The notes beneath the pieces were generated by a model. It saw nothing but the letters and a program-made list of their open reading frames with translations. It was not told where the DNA came from and made no database searches. From the NCBI GenBank assembly GCA_002454425.1, contig DKIV01000038.1:1-43980 (forward strand): a stretch of 43,980 nt of DNA, written 5' to 3'. This stretch comes from Sphingobacteriaceae bacterium UBA6709 (GTDB lineage: Bacteria > Bacteroidota > Bacteroidia > Sphingobacteriales > Sphingobacteriaceae). The position numbers and the translations under genes are program-made. This document shows positions 17,263-25,701 of this stretch, piece by piece. The number at the start of each line of letters is the position of its first letter. The first letter of the stretch is position 1.

Positions 17263-17865
17263 ATGAAGAAAATCAAACTAGATATCGTTGGCCTGTCCTA
17301 TAGTCAGACACAATCCGGAGCCTACGCCTTAGTTCTTAGTGAAGTAAATGGTCGTCGACGATTGCCGATTATTATTGGGGGTTTCGAAGCTCAGGCAATC
17401 GCTATTGAAATAGAGAAGATGACGCCCACCCGTCCGCTGACACACGATCTATTCAAGTCATTTGCATCTTCCTTTAACATACATATTGATGAAGTTATTA
17501 TATATAATCTCGTTGATGGTATATTCTACGCGCGTCTGATCTGCAATGACGGCAGCAAGATATTGGAAATAGATGCCCGCACTTCCGATGCGATCGCGCT
17601 GGCCGTTCGTTTTGAATGTCCTATATATACTTACGAATTTATTCTTGCCTCTGCTGGCATCGCCATAGAGGGCAATGACTTTGTATTTCTTGACAACATG
17701 GAACCAAGTGCATCTGTTGAAGAGAACACCGAAAGTCAACCCATTGGATATAAGCACATGAGTGAAGAAGAACTTAAAGAAAAACTTCAACAAGCACTAA
17801 GTGATGAAGCTTATGAGCAGGCCGTTAAAATTAGAGATGAGCTTTCAAAGCGCAAGTCATCTTAA
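17263..17865 (+). CDS. BFN/DUF151 bifunctional-nuclease-domain protein with UVR tail
   Basis: A 200-residue protein. Residues about 1-135 are a DUF151/BFN domain: the start MKKIKLDIVGLSYSQ, the LPIIIGGFEAQAI segment, and DARTSDAIALAVR are typical. Members are called bifunctional nucleases after plant and Thermotoga work, but the biochemical role in bacteria is poorly known. Residues about 165-197 form a UVR motif (LKEKLQQAL...EQAVKIRDEL), the helical hairpin by which UvrB and UvrC bind partners. The domain pair is found in Bacteroidota. It is transcribed toward nupC, which has its own -7 box overlapping this gene's stop. Confidence 0.85.
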   Translation: MKKIKLDIVGLSYSQTQSGAYALVLSEVNGRRRLPIIIGGFEAQAIAIEIEKMTPTRPLTHDLFKSFASSFNIHIDEVIIYNLVDGIFYARLICNDGSKILEIDARTSDAIALAVRFECPIYTYEFILASAGIAIEGNDFVFLDNMEPSASVEENTESQPIGYKHMSEEELKEKLQQALSDEAYEQAVKIRDELSKRKSS

Positions 17866-17870
17866 ATTTG
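17863..17870 (+). promoter_or_regulatory. Bacteroidota -7 box for nupC
   Basis: TAAATTTG matches TAnnTTTG; its TAA is the stop codon of the BFN gene. It lies 47 nt before the nupC ATG, giving a leader of about 40 nt. No clear -33 TTG is seen. Confidence 0.45.
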
Positions 17871-17917
17871 AAATCGTTACTTTTCAAACATTTTAATATT
17901 TATCCCCTACACAATTT

Positions 17918-19186
17918 ATGGAGAGATTCACAGGCTTAATCGGCATCGTACTGATTTTTGCCATCGCTTTTCTAATGTCTAACAACAGAAAAGCAATTAA
18001 CTATCGTCTGGTCATTTCCGGATTAGTAATTCAAGTGCTATTGGCCGTATTCATTTTGAAAGTTCCTCTCGGAAAAGCTATTTTCGGCTGGTTAGGCGCC
18101 GCAGTAACAAAAATCCTGGATTTCTCCCATGCAGGCGCGCAATTTGTTTTTGGCCCCCTGGCAGATCAGGTGTCGTTAACAAAGTCCTTTGGTGTTAACA
18201 CCATCTTCTTTTTCAATATTGTTCCGACAATCATCTTTGTAGCAGTGCTTGTCAGCGTAGCATATTATCTGGGAATAATGCAACGTATTGTGAGGCTTGT
18301 CGCCATGGCCGTATATAAACTTATGGGTGTTTCCGGAGCCGAAGCCCTGTCAAACGTTGCCAGCGCTTTCGTGGGTCAGGTAGAAGCACAGATCATGATT
18401 AAGCCTTATTTGAAGGGGATGACGATGTCAGAGCTGTTAGCTTCTATGACAGGAAGTATGGCATGCATCGCCGGAGGGGTTATGGCAATTTATATTGCTC
18501 TGGGAGTACCGGCAGAATATCTGCTGGCTGCGAGTATTATGGCTGCGCCAGCCGCGCTTGTTATTTCCAAGATTGTTTGGCCAGAAACACAGGTTTCGGA
18601 AACGGCAGGAAACGTGTCTCTGGAGATAAAGAAAACAAGCGCCAACCTGGTGGATGCTATATCTCACGGTGCTAGCGACGGTCTGAAGGTGGGTTTAAAT
18701 GTCGTAGCGATGCTTATCGGCTTTATAGCAATCATCGCGCTTCTGGACGCTATTTTAGGCTTTGTAGGCACACAGCTAGCAGGCTGGGGCATGTCGTTAT
18801 CATTTTTAGGAATTGATATCCAGAAGTTGAGCTTGAATGAGATCCTGGGTAGTATCTTCTCGATCTTTGCAAGAGCTATGGGCGTGCCGGCAAAAGATGT
18901 ACACGTCGCGGGATCGCTCATGGGAACAAAAATGGTAATAAACGAATTTGTTGCCTATCTGGATCTCACCAAGATTAAGGCAACTCTGGAACCAAAGACG
19001 CTTATTATTACAAGCTTTGCTCTTTGTGGCTTCGCAAATTTCAGTTCTATTGCCATTCAGGTAGGTGGCATTGGTGAGCTTGCTCCCGAAAGGCGTGCCG
19101 ATTTGGCAAAGCTGGGAGTCAAGGCACTCATTTGTGGAACTCTGGCATCTTACCTATCGGCTACCATTGCAGGTATGTTAATGTAA
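17918..19186 (+). CDS. nupC: CNT-family concentrative nucleoside transporter (NupC-like)
   Basis: A 422-residue inner-membrane symporter with many hydrophobic helices. CNT hallmarks: GAEALSNVASAFVGQVEA in the first hairpin/binding region and the C-terminal CGFANFSSIAIQVGGIG motif, with the GELAPERR segment after it. These proteins import nucleosides with H+ or Na+. The length is that of the bacterial NupC type. Nucleoside import could matter if the pyrC interruption is real, since a pyrimidine auxotroph depends on salvage; that is inference. A perfect 19-bp terminator follows. Confidence 0.93.
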   Translation: MERFTGLIGIVLIFAIAFLMSNNRKAINYRLVISGLVIQVLLAVFILKVPLGKAIFGWLGAAVTKILDFSHAGAQFVFGPLADQVSLTKSFGVNTIFFFNIVPTIIFVAVLVSVAYYLGIMQRIVRLVAMAVYKLMGVSGAEALSNVASAFVGQVEAQIMIKPYLKGMTMSELLASMTGSMACIAGGVMAIYIALGVPAEYLLAASIMAAPAALVISKIVWPETQVSETAGNVSLEIKKTSANLVDAISHGASDGLKVGLNVVAMLIGFIAIIALLDAILGFVGTQLAGWGMSLSFLGIDIQKLSLNEILGSIFSIFARAMGVPAKDVHVAGSLMGTKMVINEFVAYLDLTKIKATLEPKTLIITSFALCGFANFSSIAIQVGGIGELAPERRADLAKLGVKALICGTLASYLSATIAGMLM

Positions 19187-19199
19187 TCCTCCCCCTCCT

Positions 19200-19250
19200 T
19201 TTAAGAGAAAAGCCCCCTCGTGATGTCCACAAGGGGGCTTTTCTCTTAAA
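19200..19250. terminator. Bidirectional terminator, 19-bp perfect stem
   Basis: Positions 19200-19218 pair perfectly with 19232-19250 around a 13-nt loop; the core is AGCCCCCT/AGGGGGCT and the outer arms are A/T-rich. It lies between the convergent nupC and gltA genes and serves both. Confidence 0.9.
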
Positions 19251-19261
19251 GAATATCGTTA

Positions 19262-20548
19262 TTAACGTTTATCCAGATCGACATAATTACGTTCCGTTTT
19301 ACCTGTATATACCTGGCGGGGACGACCGATAGGCTCCTGGTTATATCTAAGCTCAAGCCATTGAGCAATCCATCCAGGAAGTCGACCAAGCGCGAAAAGC
19401 ACTGTAAACATCTCCGTTGGAAAGCCCAGGGCACGATAAATAATACCTGAATAAAAGTCGACATTGGGATAAAGCTTGCGCTCTACGAAATAAGGATCGT
19501 GCAACGCGGCCTCTTCAAGTTTTTTAGCTATTTCAAGTACCGGATCATTGATGCCGAGCTTCTCAAGCACATTGTCGCAGGCCTTCTTTATAATCTTAGC
19601 ACGTGGATCGAAATTCTTGTACACGCGATGACCAAAGCCCATCAGGCGGAACTCATCATTTTTATCTTTCGCCTTATTTATCCATTTCTCGGTATCACCA
19701 CCGTCATTCTTTATGTGCTCCAGCATCTCAATGACCGCCTGATTAGCGCCGCCATGCGAGGGCCCCCAGAGAGCTGAAATACCAGCTGAAATAGAAGCGT
19801 AAAGATTGGCCCCCGAAGAACCCACAATACGAACCGTAGACGTCGAACAGTTCTGCTCGTGATCAGCATGAAGAATTAAGAGCTTATCCAATGCATCTAA
19901 TACAACTGGATCAAATTCAACATCCTCCGTCACTTTGCCGAAGGTCATATGCATGAAGTTGGTAATATAATCGTTTTTACTTTTAGGGTAAATGAAAGGC
20001 CTGCCCAGAGCGCCTTTATATATCCATGAAACGATTGTTGGCATCTTAGCCAGTAACTTAATAACAACCAAATCATTATCCTCTTTGCTTGCATCGGTAT
20101 TGAAGCTTTCAGGCGAAAATGCGGATAGGGAGCTCACCAATGACGCTAGCTGTCCCATAGGATGTGCTGTATACGGAAAGGCATCGAAGAACTTTTTCAT
20201 ATCTTCATGAATTACCGTATGCTTATTTATGCGTTTCTGAAATTTATCCAGTCCATCCTTTGTTGGCAAATCACCATAGATAAGCAAATAGGCCACCTCC
20301 AGGAAACTGGATTTTTCGGCAAGTTCCTCAATTTTGTATCCACGATATTTGAGTATTCCCTGTTCTCCGTCAAGGAATGTTATCTGACTGGCGGTAGCTC
20401 CAGTATTTTTAAAGCCGGTATCGAGCGTTATATAGCCCGTCTGATCTCTAAGCTTAGAAATATCAATAGCCTTTTCATTTTCAGTTCCGGTAACTACCGG
20501 AAACTCATAACTCTGGCCTTGAAGTGTAATTTTTGCTGTTTCAGACAT
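19262..20548 (-). CDS. gltA: Citrate synthase
   Basis: A 428-residue type I citrate synthase that condenses oxaloacetate and acetyl-CoA at the entry to the TCA cycle. Signature segments: LHADHEQNCSTSTVR, WGPSHGGANQAV (first catalytic His), GFGHRVYKNFDPRA (second His) and VDFYSGI (catalytic Asp). The N-terminal beta-rich region starting near the ITLQGQSYEFP segment is as in Gram-negative hexameric forms. It is a single-gene unit with a long upstream region. No perfect -7 box was found for it. Confidence 0.97.
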   Translation of the reverse strand: MSETAKITLQGQSYEFPVVTGTENEKAIDISKLRDQTGYITLDTGFKNTGATASQITFLDGEQGILKYRGYKIEELAEKSSFLEVAYLLIYGDLPTKDGLDKFQKRINKHTVIHEDMKKFFDAFPYTAHPMGQLASLVSSLSAFSPESFNTDASKEDNDLVVIKLLAKMPTIVSWIYKGALGRPFIYPKSKNDYITNFMHMTFGKVTEDVEFDPVVLDALDKLLILHADHEQNCSTSTVRIVGSSGANLYASISAGISALWGPSHGGANQAVIEMLEHIKNDGGDTEKWINKAKDKNDEFRLMGFGHRVYKNFDPRAKIIKKACDNVLEKLGINDPVLEIAKKLEEAALHDPYFVERKLYPNVDFYSGIIYRALGFPTEMFTVLFALGRLPGWIAQWLELRYNQEPIGRPRQVYTGKTERNYVDLDKR

Positions 20549-20995
20549 ATAATTTGGGTGTTTGTATCAATATTAAAAGTCGTGCGCTAATGCTTATAGT
20601 TTGTTAAACGATAGCGTAGATGCTCAAGCTTTGCTAAAATGGGCATACACTTGCACTCTGTAAAATAAATCTTGGCTTAAGATATTGATAATGCACTTTA
20701 TCTTTATCATTGAAAAGTTTTTTTTGGCAAAATAGTTTTTCCTTGCAAAGGCATTTAAGAGAATTTATTTATGCTGAAAGTATGTTTTACATCTTCAGGA
20801 ATTTTATTATACTTATTATCAAACATTTGCCGTAAGTATATAAATTATTAACATCTAAGTGCTATATTTAAATTGTAAAAAGTAATCATCGGGCGCTATC
20901 CTGGTATATAATTGCATATTGCGGTTCGTTAATTGAATAAGGTTTATGACAGATATTTTTCTGTCAGTGTAGTAATTAGAATATCATTTGAACTT
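20549..20995. other. 447-nt AT-rich divergent intergenic region
   Basis: The region lies between the divergent gltA and the receiver-protein gene. It is clearly AT-rich, with several runs of A or T. No convincing ORF, RNA gene or perfect TAnnTTTG box was seen on either strand; TATCATTTG at 20983-20991 is a near match with one extra spacer base just before the receiver gene. It probably holds both promoters. Confidence 0.6.
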
Positions 20996-21376
20996 ATGGC
21001 CAAACATCAGATACTAATAGTAGACGATGAAATAAGCATCTTGAAATTGCTTAACTTCGTATTAGCGAAGAAGTACGATCTTATTATTAAAGATAATGGA
21101 ATTGAGGCCATTGAGTGGCTCGAGCAGGGCAATGACCCTGACCTCATCATCTCAGATCTGGAAATGCCCTATTTTGATGGGCAGTCTTTTGTGAGAAATC
21201 TTAAAATAAGTGGGTTCTATCGGGAAACTCCCGTAATTTTACTTTCTGGTATTGAAGATCTCGATCAACGAGTGAGCGAAATGCCTTTTAAGGTTGATAA
21301 TTACCTTGGCAAGCCGTTCAATCCTACTAAGCTAAATGCAATTATCGAAGGACTTTTGGAGCGCTCTGCCATTTAG
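20996..21376 (+). CDS. Stand-alone receiver-domain response regulator
   Basis: A 126-residue single-domain receiver with all phosphorylation residues: acid pair Asp10-Asp11, phospho-acceptor Asp54 (SDLEMP), Ser84 and Lys106 (LGKP). There is no output domain, so it must act by binding a partner, like CheY. The ATG at 20996 is chosen because the receiver fold starts there; the longer frame opens with TTG at 20933 and adds 21 residues unlike the family. It sits 53 nt before the phosphoglycosyl transferase gene that itself has a degenerate receiver domain, so a control link between the two is plausible but inferred. No kinase gene is near. Confidence 0.85.
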   Translation: MAKHQILIVDDEISILKLLNFVLAKKYDLIIKDNGIEAIEWLEQGNDPDLIISDLEMPYFDGQSFVRNLKISGFYRETPVILLSGIEDLDQRVSEMPFKVDNYLGKPFNPTKLNAIIEGLLERSAI

Positions 21377-21429
21377 TAAATAGAGTAAATACTCGTTTCT
21401 GTAATTATTAAAGATATATTTAACATCAG

Positions 21430-22530
21430 TTGAATCTCCTTAATCCAACGCTTTTGGAACAAACAAGACATTCTAATTCCGCAGTATCGTCTAAAATTGT
21501 ATTTGTCGGTAGAGCACTCAGTGCCTTTATTGCCGGTGAGCTTATTCCAGCCTCACAAAATAATATACAAATACTTAGTCCTGATAATTTCCCTGACTTT
21601 TTAAACAGCCTTTCATTGTTAACCATTCCGGATATCATCCTGTTGGAAGCTGCTCCTGATGGACTATGGGAAAAAGCTGTGAAAGATATCAGAAACAACA
21701 CTATGATGTCTGGTATCATCATCGTCCTGCTTTCAAGCACCGATGATAAGACAATTAAACAGCATGCGCTTAATATGCGAGTGCATGATTTATACCACGC
21801 GCCATTTCCGGTTGAGGACATCTGCGAACGTTTGAATTTCCTCGTTAAATTTAAACTCATACGCCCCCGGTTGCTTGAGCTTTCGCGTTCCGTAGACTTA
21901 AAGTATGAGATGCCTTTTATCAAGCGGGCTTTTGACTTACTTGCCGCGGGATCTGCCTTACTGGTGTTATCACCTTTATTGCTGATCATTGCGATTCTGA
22001 TAAAGTTAGACTCAAAGGGCCCTATATTTTATATCAGCAAGCGCGTGGGTACAGGATATAAGATCTTTGATTTCTACAAGTTCCGTTCCATGCGCACAGA
22101 CGCGGACAAGCTTATTTCCCAACTTAGTGCCAACAATCAGTATGCGGCGGAGAGTAAAGGAAAAGCTGCTTTCGTGAAAATTAAGAATGATCCGAGAATT
22201 ACCAAGCTTGGAAATTTCCTTCGCAACACCAGTATCGACGAACTACCTCAGCTGTTAAATGTGCTCAAGGGTGATATGTCATTGGTTGGAAACAGACCCC
22301 TTCCCCTCTATGAGGCAGAGATGCTCACATCAAACGAATGGACAACCCGCTTTTTGGGTCCCGCGGGACTTACAGGGCTTTGGCAAATAAGCAAACGTGG
22401 TAAAGAAGATATGTCTGAGCGCGAACGGAAGAAGCTGGACAATTTTTATGCGCGGAAGTACTCCTTTTGGTTTGATATGAAAATTATCTTTAGCACGATA
22501 CCAGCATTATTCCAGAAAGAAAAAGTTTAG
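21430..22530 (+). CDS. Polyprenyl-phosphate sugar phosphotransferase with N-terminal pseudo-receiver
   Basis: A 366-residue fusion. Residues about 150-366 are a bacterial sugar transferase (monotopic phosphoglycosyl transferase), which moves a sugar-1-phosphate from a UDP-sugar to undecaprenyl phosphate and so primes polysaccharide synthesis. It shows the membrane hairpin (about 168-192), KFRSM, the catalytic Asp240-Glu241 in DELPQL, GDMSLVGNRP and PAGLTGLWQ. Residues about 22-140 have the beta-alpha pattern of a receiver domain, but the acid pair is Gly27-Arg28, the phospho-Asp is Glu73, and the Lys is Ala124, so it should not be phosphorylated. The start is TTG at 21430: TAA at 21421 closes the frame and no ATG occurs before residue 92. 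It is probably co-transcribed with the receiver gene just upstream and followed by two terminators. Confidence 0.88.
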   Translation: MNLLNPTLLEQTRHSNSAVSSKIVFVGRALSAFIAGELIPASQNNIQILSPDNFPDFLNSLSLLTIPDIILLEAAPDGLWEKAVKDIRNNTMMSGIIIVLLSSTDDKTIKQHALNMRVHDLYHAPFPVEDICERLNFLVKFKLIRPRLLELSRSVDLKYEMPFIKRAFDLLAAGSALLVLSPLLLIIAILIKLDSKGPIFYISKRVGTGYKIFDFYKFRSMRTDADKLISQLSANNQYAAESKGKAAFVKIKNDPRITKLGNFLRNTSIDELPQLLNVLKGDMSLVGNRPLPLYEAEMLTSNEWTTRFLGPAGLTGLWQISKRGKEDMSERERKKLDNFYARKYSFWFDMKIIFSTIPALFQKEKV

Positions 22531-22548
22531 TAACCTTGCTAACGCTTG

Positions 22549-22585
22549 AATAAAAGCTTGTCAAACAATTTCACAAGCTTTTATT
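22549..22585. terminator. Terminator after the sugar transferase gene
   Basis: A 13-bp perfect stem (22549-22561 with 22573-22585), core AAAGCTTGT, closes an 11-nt loop. It is A/T-rich on both outer arms and lies in the convergent gap before the PorE-like gene, so it may work both ways. Confidence 0.75.
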
Positions 22586-22630
22586 TAAAAACGTATCGAC
22601 CGACCTTAGCGCCCATTCTATACTTCAAGT

Positions 22631-22662
22631 GCATTTCACTGATCGTTGAAATGCTTATTTTT
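22631..22662 (+). terminator. Second terminator on the plus strand
   Basis: GCATTTCA (22631-22638) pairs with TGAAATGC (22647-22654) around an 8-nt loop, followed by TTATTTTT. The T run partly overlaps the end of the convergent PorE-like gene. Confidence 0.65.
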
Positions 22663-24772
22663 CATCATCGCAGTCCATCTGGGTAATGTTAACTCCATTT
22701 AAGATCACGTCAAATTCAGTACGCCTGTTAAGCTGTTGCTGTGCTTCAGAACAAGGAACACCATCAGCACAGTTATTAACGAGCCGTGTTTTTCCATAAT
22801 ATTCTACAGATATACGACCGGCAGCGATACCCCTATCAGTAAGATACCGTTTAGCGGCCTCACCGCGGCGCATAGAAAGCGTTTTATTATACGACAAGGA
22901 TGCTCTGGTATCGCAGTGACTGGAAGTGATAATCCGTATTTCGGGATAGCGATTCATTAGTCCGATAAGCTTGTCGAGCACAGGAGTAGCATCATTCCTT
23001 ATAAAGTACTTATCCAGATCATAATAGATGTTTCCAACTGCAAAAACCCTTTTTAGGGAGTCGCATTTATTAGCGATATGTTGCTGGGCAGCATTAGCCC
23101 GTGAAAGATAAAAGTTCGCTTTAAGTGTTGAATCACGATTGATACCGGTAGAACTAACAAACTTCATCTGATTAACGTATCCGCGATGTCGGGCTGTCAA
23201 CTCATAATCAGTTTCTGCAGCTAACTCCCGGATAAATTCACCTCGTCCGTTTAAACGAATAGTATCAACCCCATTTTCGAAACGCATATTGATACGGGCA
23301 TTTGCCAGAGGAATGTTGGTCTCAGCATCGCGTACCACTCCCTGAAGGATCACCTTATAACGTCCCCTTCGCAGATGATATATATCGTCATTTCCATTAC
23401 GGTTGGTGCTAAAGAAATAGCGACTAACTTCAGCATTTGCAATCAAACCAAAATCATCAGCGGCTGAGTTTACCGGTACACCCAGGTTCTGCGGCGCGAA
23501 CTGAGCTTTCATGTTCTTTAGAGGAACGCTGAATATGTCTAGGCCGCCCAAACCGGGAAGGCCATCTGAAGAGTAATAAAGCGTGTTGTCGGAAGTAATA
23601 AAAGGAAACATTTCGTCGCCTTCAGTATTTACAGCCGGTCCCATATTAATGGGTCGTGACCAATTGCTTTGAGAGGTGCCTACGCAATAATAAAGATCGG
23701 TTCCTCCGTAGCCACCAGGCATATCAGATGTAAATATAAGAATCGTTCCATCAGCGCTTAGCGTCGGATGCCCTACAGAGTATTGGTCATTATTAAATGG
23801 AAAAGGCACGATGTGAGTCAGCCCCTGACCGCTTGCGATGAACATCTTCAATCTGTTGATCCCATTTTTATCATTGGCTGCTTTCCCCCGATAATAATTA
23901 TTACGGGTAAAGATCACCGATCCATCGGGGAATACCGCCGCAGGCCCTTCATGAAACTTTGAATTTAGTTTGCCGGGGAAGAGAGACACTGCAGTATTTT
24001 CCTTATAATAGATACCATTGGATTTTAGGGGCGCAAACGAAAAGGGCACCTTGCTATCATTGCTCGTAACAGGCGTATCATCTAAATCGAACCGCATGCG
24101 AGCAGCTCCGGAGTCCGCCTTATTCGAGAAAGACACGAAATTGCTCAACTCTCCTATTGAGGATAGTTTCTCAACGTAATAAAGATCGCTAAAAGGAGTA
24201 TTGTCCCATGCAAAGACATGCCCTTTGATACCACGACCCTGTCTGTTACTTACAAAACCCAATCCTTCACGATAGAAAAATGGAGAGTAATCAGAGGCCT
24301 CTGTATTGATATCAGCGAGGGCGATTCCCCAAACATGTTGATTTTGCGCAAGCGTCTCGGGTTTAGTAGATACGAATCCCGCAGCGCGTCTGTCTTCAGC
24401 GTTCAACGTCAGATAACGACGATAGAAAAGTTCCGAGCGCTCGTACTGTTGGTTATTAGCAAACGCCTGGGCCGCGAAGAGTACCCACTCAGGCTTAGGC
24501 TTCTTCTGAGTGTTGAGCTTCTCATACCATTTCATTGCGGCAGGATAATCTTTGAGCTTTCTGTAGCTGAAGGCAAGCATTTCCTGTGCTTTGACATTTG
24601 TCGAGTCATCTCGAAGCACCCGTTCAAAAAGCTGTGAGGCATTGAGGTACCTTAAGTTAGCAAACTCAAAAGCAGCCTTGTCAAAGAGCTTTTGAGATGC
24701 CGAATTTTGGGCATAGCTGAAGCTCAGCAATGATAGAAGAACAAGCTTTCCTAAAAATAACTTTCTGAGCAT
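22655..24772 (-). CDS. PorE-like OmpA-family protein with TPR and PD40 repeats
   Basis: A 705-residue cell-envelope protein with a signal peptide (ends about SFSYA-Q). Order: TPR repeats (about 25-130), a PD40/WD40-like beta-propeller region (about 165-450; repeats such as HPTLSADGTILIFTSD and the YYSSDG segments), a carboxypeptidase-regulatory-like beta domain (about 475-560), and a C-terminal OmpA domain (about 580-695) with the peptidoglycan-binding SSHCDTR and NRRTEF segments. This is the layout of PorE, which links the type IX secretion system (T9SS) to the wall in Porphyromonas. Here it is the third gene of an adhesin, PorP/SprF, PorE-like cassette (4-nt gaps), so it is probably a dedicated paralogue that anchors that pair. 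Confidence 0.88.
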   Translation of the reverse strand: MLRKLFLGKLVLLSLLSFSYAQNSASQKLFDKAAFEFANLRYLNASQLFERVLRDDSTNVKAQEMLAFSYRKLKDYPAAMKWYEKLNTQKKPKPEWVLFAAQAFANNQQYERSELFYRRYLTLNAEDRRAAGFVSTKPETLAQNQHVWGIALADINTEASDYSPFFYREGLGFVSNRQGRGIKGHVFAWDNTPFSDLYYVEKLSSIGELSNFVSFSNKADSGAARMRFDLDDTPVTSNDSKVPFSFAPLKSNGIYYKENTAVSLFPGKLNSKFHEGPAAVFPDGSVIFTRNNYYRGKAANDKNGINRLKMFIASGQGLTHIVPFPFNNDQYSVGHPTLSADGTILIFTSDMPGGYGGTDLYYCVGTSQSNWSRPINMGPAVNTEGDEMFPFITSDNTLYYSSDGLPGLGGLDIFSVPLKNMKAQFAPQNLGVPVNSAADDFGLIANAEVSRYFFSTNRNGNDDIYHLRRGRYKVILQGVVRDAETNIPLANARINMRFENGVDTIRLNGRGEFIRELAAETDYELTARHRGYVNQMKFVSSTGINRDSTLKANFYLSRANAAQQHIANKCDSLKRVFAVGNIYYDLDKYFIRNDATPVLDKLIGLMNRYPEIRIITSSHCDTRASLSYNKTLSMRRGEAAKRYLTDRGIAAGRISVEYYGKTRLVNNCADGVPCSEAQQQLNRRTEFDVILNGVNITQMDCDDEK

Positions 24773-24776
24773 TTTG

Positions 24777-25697
24777 TTAAAAATAACGAGGTGATAGAAC
24801 TTTGCCTTTATTTGAACCGAATTCGAAACGAATCATAAACTCATGCGAACCGGAGTTAAAGCCTCTCAGCGCAGTAGTGCTATGATCATAACTATAACCG
24901 AACCTGATTTGTGGGGTAGCCTGAACCTCTAGCAAAGCAATAATATCGGCACTTGTGCGGTACATCGCTCCTATGGATACGACATCCTTGATCCAGAAAG
25001 TTGATCCCAGATCAGCCTCGATAGGCGCGCCTTTAACCGCCTTCAATAATACTGAAGGTCTGATTTTAAAATCCGCACCGGCGTTTAAGACAACGCCCGT
25101 ATTAAAGAACAGGTGCGTCTGTGTTGGATTATTCAATGTTGAATCAGACGTATTTTGAACGAGCTTATTCTTCATCAGATCCTGTGCTGAAATCCCTGCA
25201 TAAAAACGGTCGGAATTAAAATAAACTCCCGTACCAACGTTAAGAAATATCTTATTTACGTTGTATGCGAATGCTGGATCATAAGGATTAGAGCTGGACA
25301 GAGAAGCTCTGGTAAAATCCGCGATGAACTGACGCACTGATCCTTGTAATCCAAAAGACAAAGCAGACTCCCCTATTTTCAAACGATATGCGTATGATAC
25401 GGCTCCTCCCGTAGTTTTGGTGATACCAAGACGGTCATTGAACAACTGAACCCCCAGGCCCACCTTGTCATGATTTAAAGAAGCATCGAGTGTAAATGTG
25501 GCGGTTCGGGGAGCTCCATCAATGCCAATCCACTGACTTCGATACAAACCAGTCGCCGACAGTACGTTGCGACTCCCCGCGTACGCTGGATTAATGGCCA
25601 GTGTGTTAAACATATATTGAGAATACATAGCATCCTGTTGAGCAAACGTTACTAGCGTCGTTCCACATAATACAAGTATCAGAAATAACTTTTTCAT
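24777..25697 (-). CDS. PorP/SprF-family T9SS outer-membrane protein
   Basis: A 306-residue outer-membrane beta-barrel with a signal peptide (cut near TFA-QQ). The start of the mature part, QDAMYSQYMFNTLAINPAYA, is the diagnostic PorP/SprF motif, followed by the SRNVLSATGLYRSQW segment. The end has alternating beta strands and a terminal aromatic (RYF). SprF-type proteins are needed for secretion or attachment of substrates with a type B sorting domain. It lies 4 nt after such a substrate gene and 4 nt before the PorE-like gene, so all three probably act together. Confidence 0.93.
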   Translation of the reverse strand: MKKLFLILVLCGTTLVTFAQQDAMYSQYMFNTLAINPAYAGSRNVLSATGLYRSQWIGIDGAPRTATFTLDASLNHDKVGLGVQLFNDRLGITKTTGGAVSYAYRLKIGESALSFGLQGSVRQFIADFTRASLSSSNPYDPAFAYNVNKIFLNVGTGVYFNSDRFYAGISAQDLMKNKLVQNTSDSTLNNPTQTHLFFNTGVVLNAGADFKIRPSVLLKAVKGAPIEADLGSTFWIKDVVSIGAMYRTSADIIALLEVQATPQIRFGYSYDHSTTALRGFNSGSHEFMIRFEFGSNKGKVLSPRYF

Positions 25698-25701
25698 AGA
25701 T

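Noticed and set aside
20760..20850. A 26-codon ORF in the gltA upstream region
   Set aside because: It is short, AT-rich, without any matching context or coupling to a neighbour.
20933..20995. N-terminal extension of the receiver protein from TTG 20933
   Set aside because: The 21 extra residues do not resemble the family, and the ATG at 20996 begins exactly at the receiver fold.
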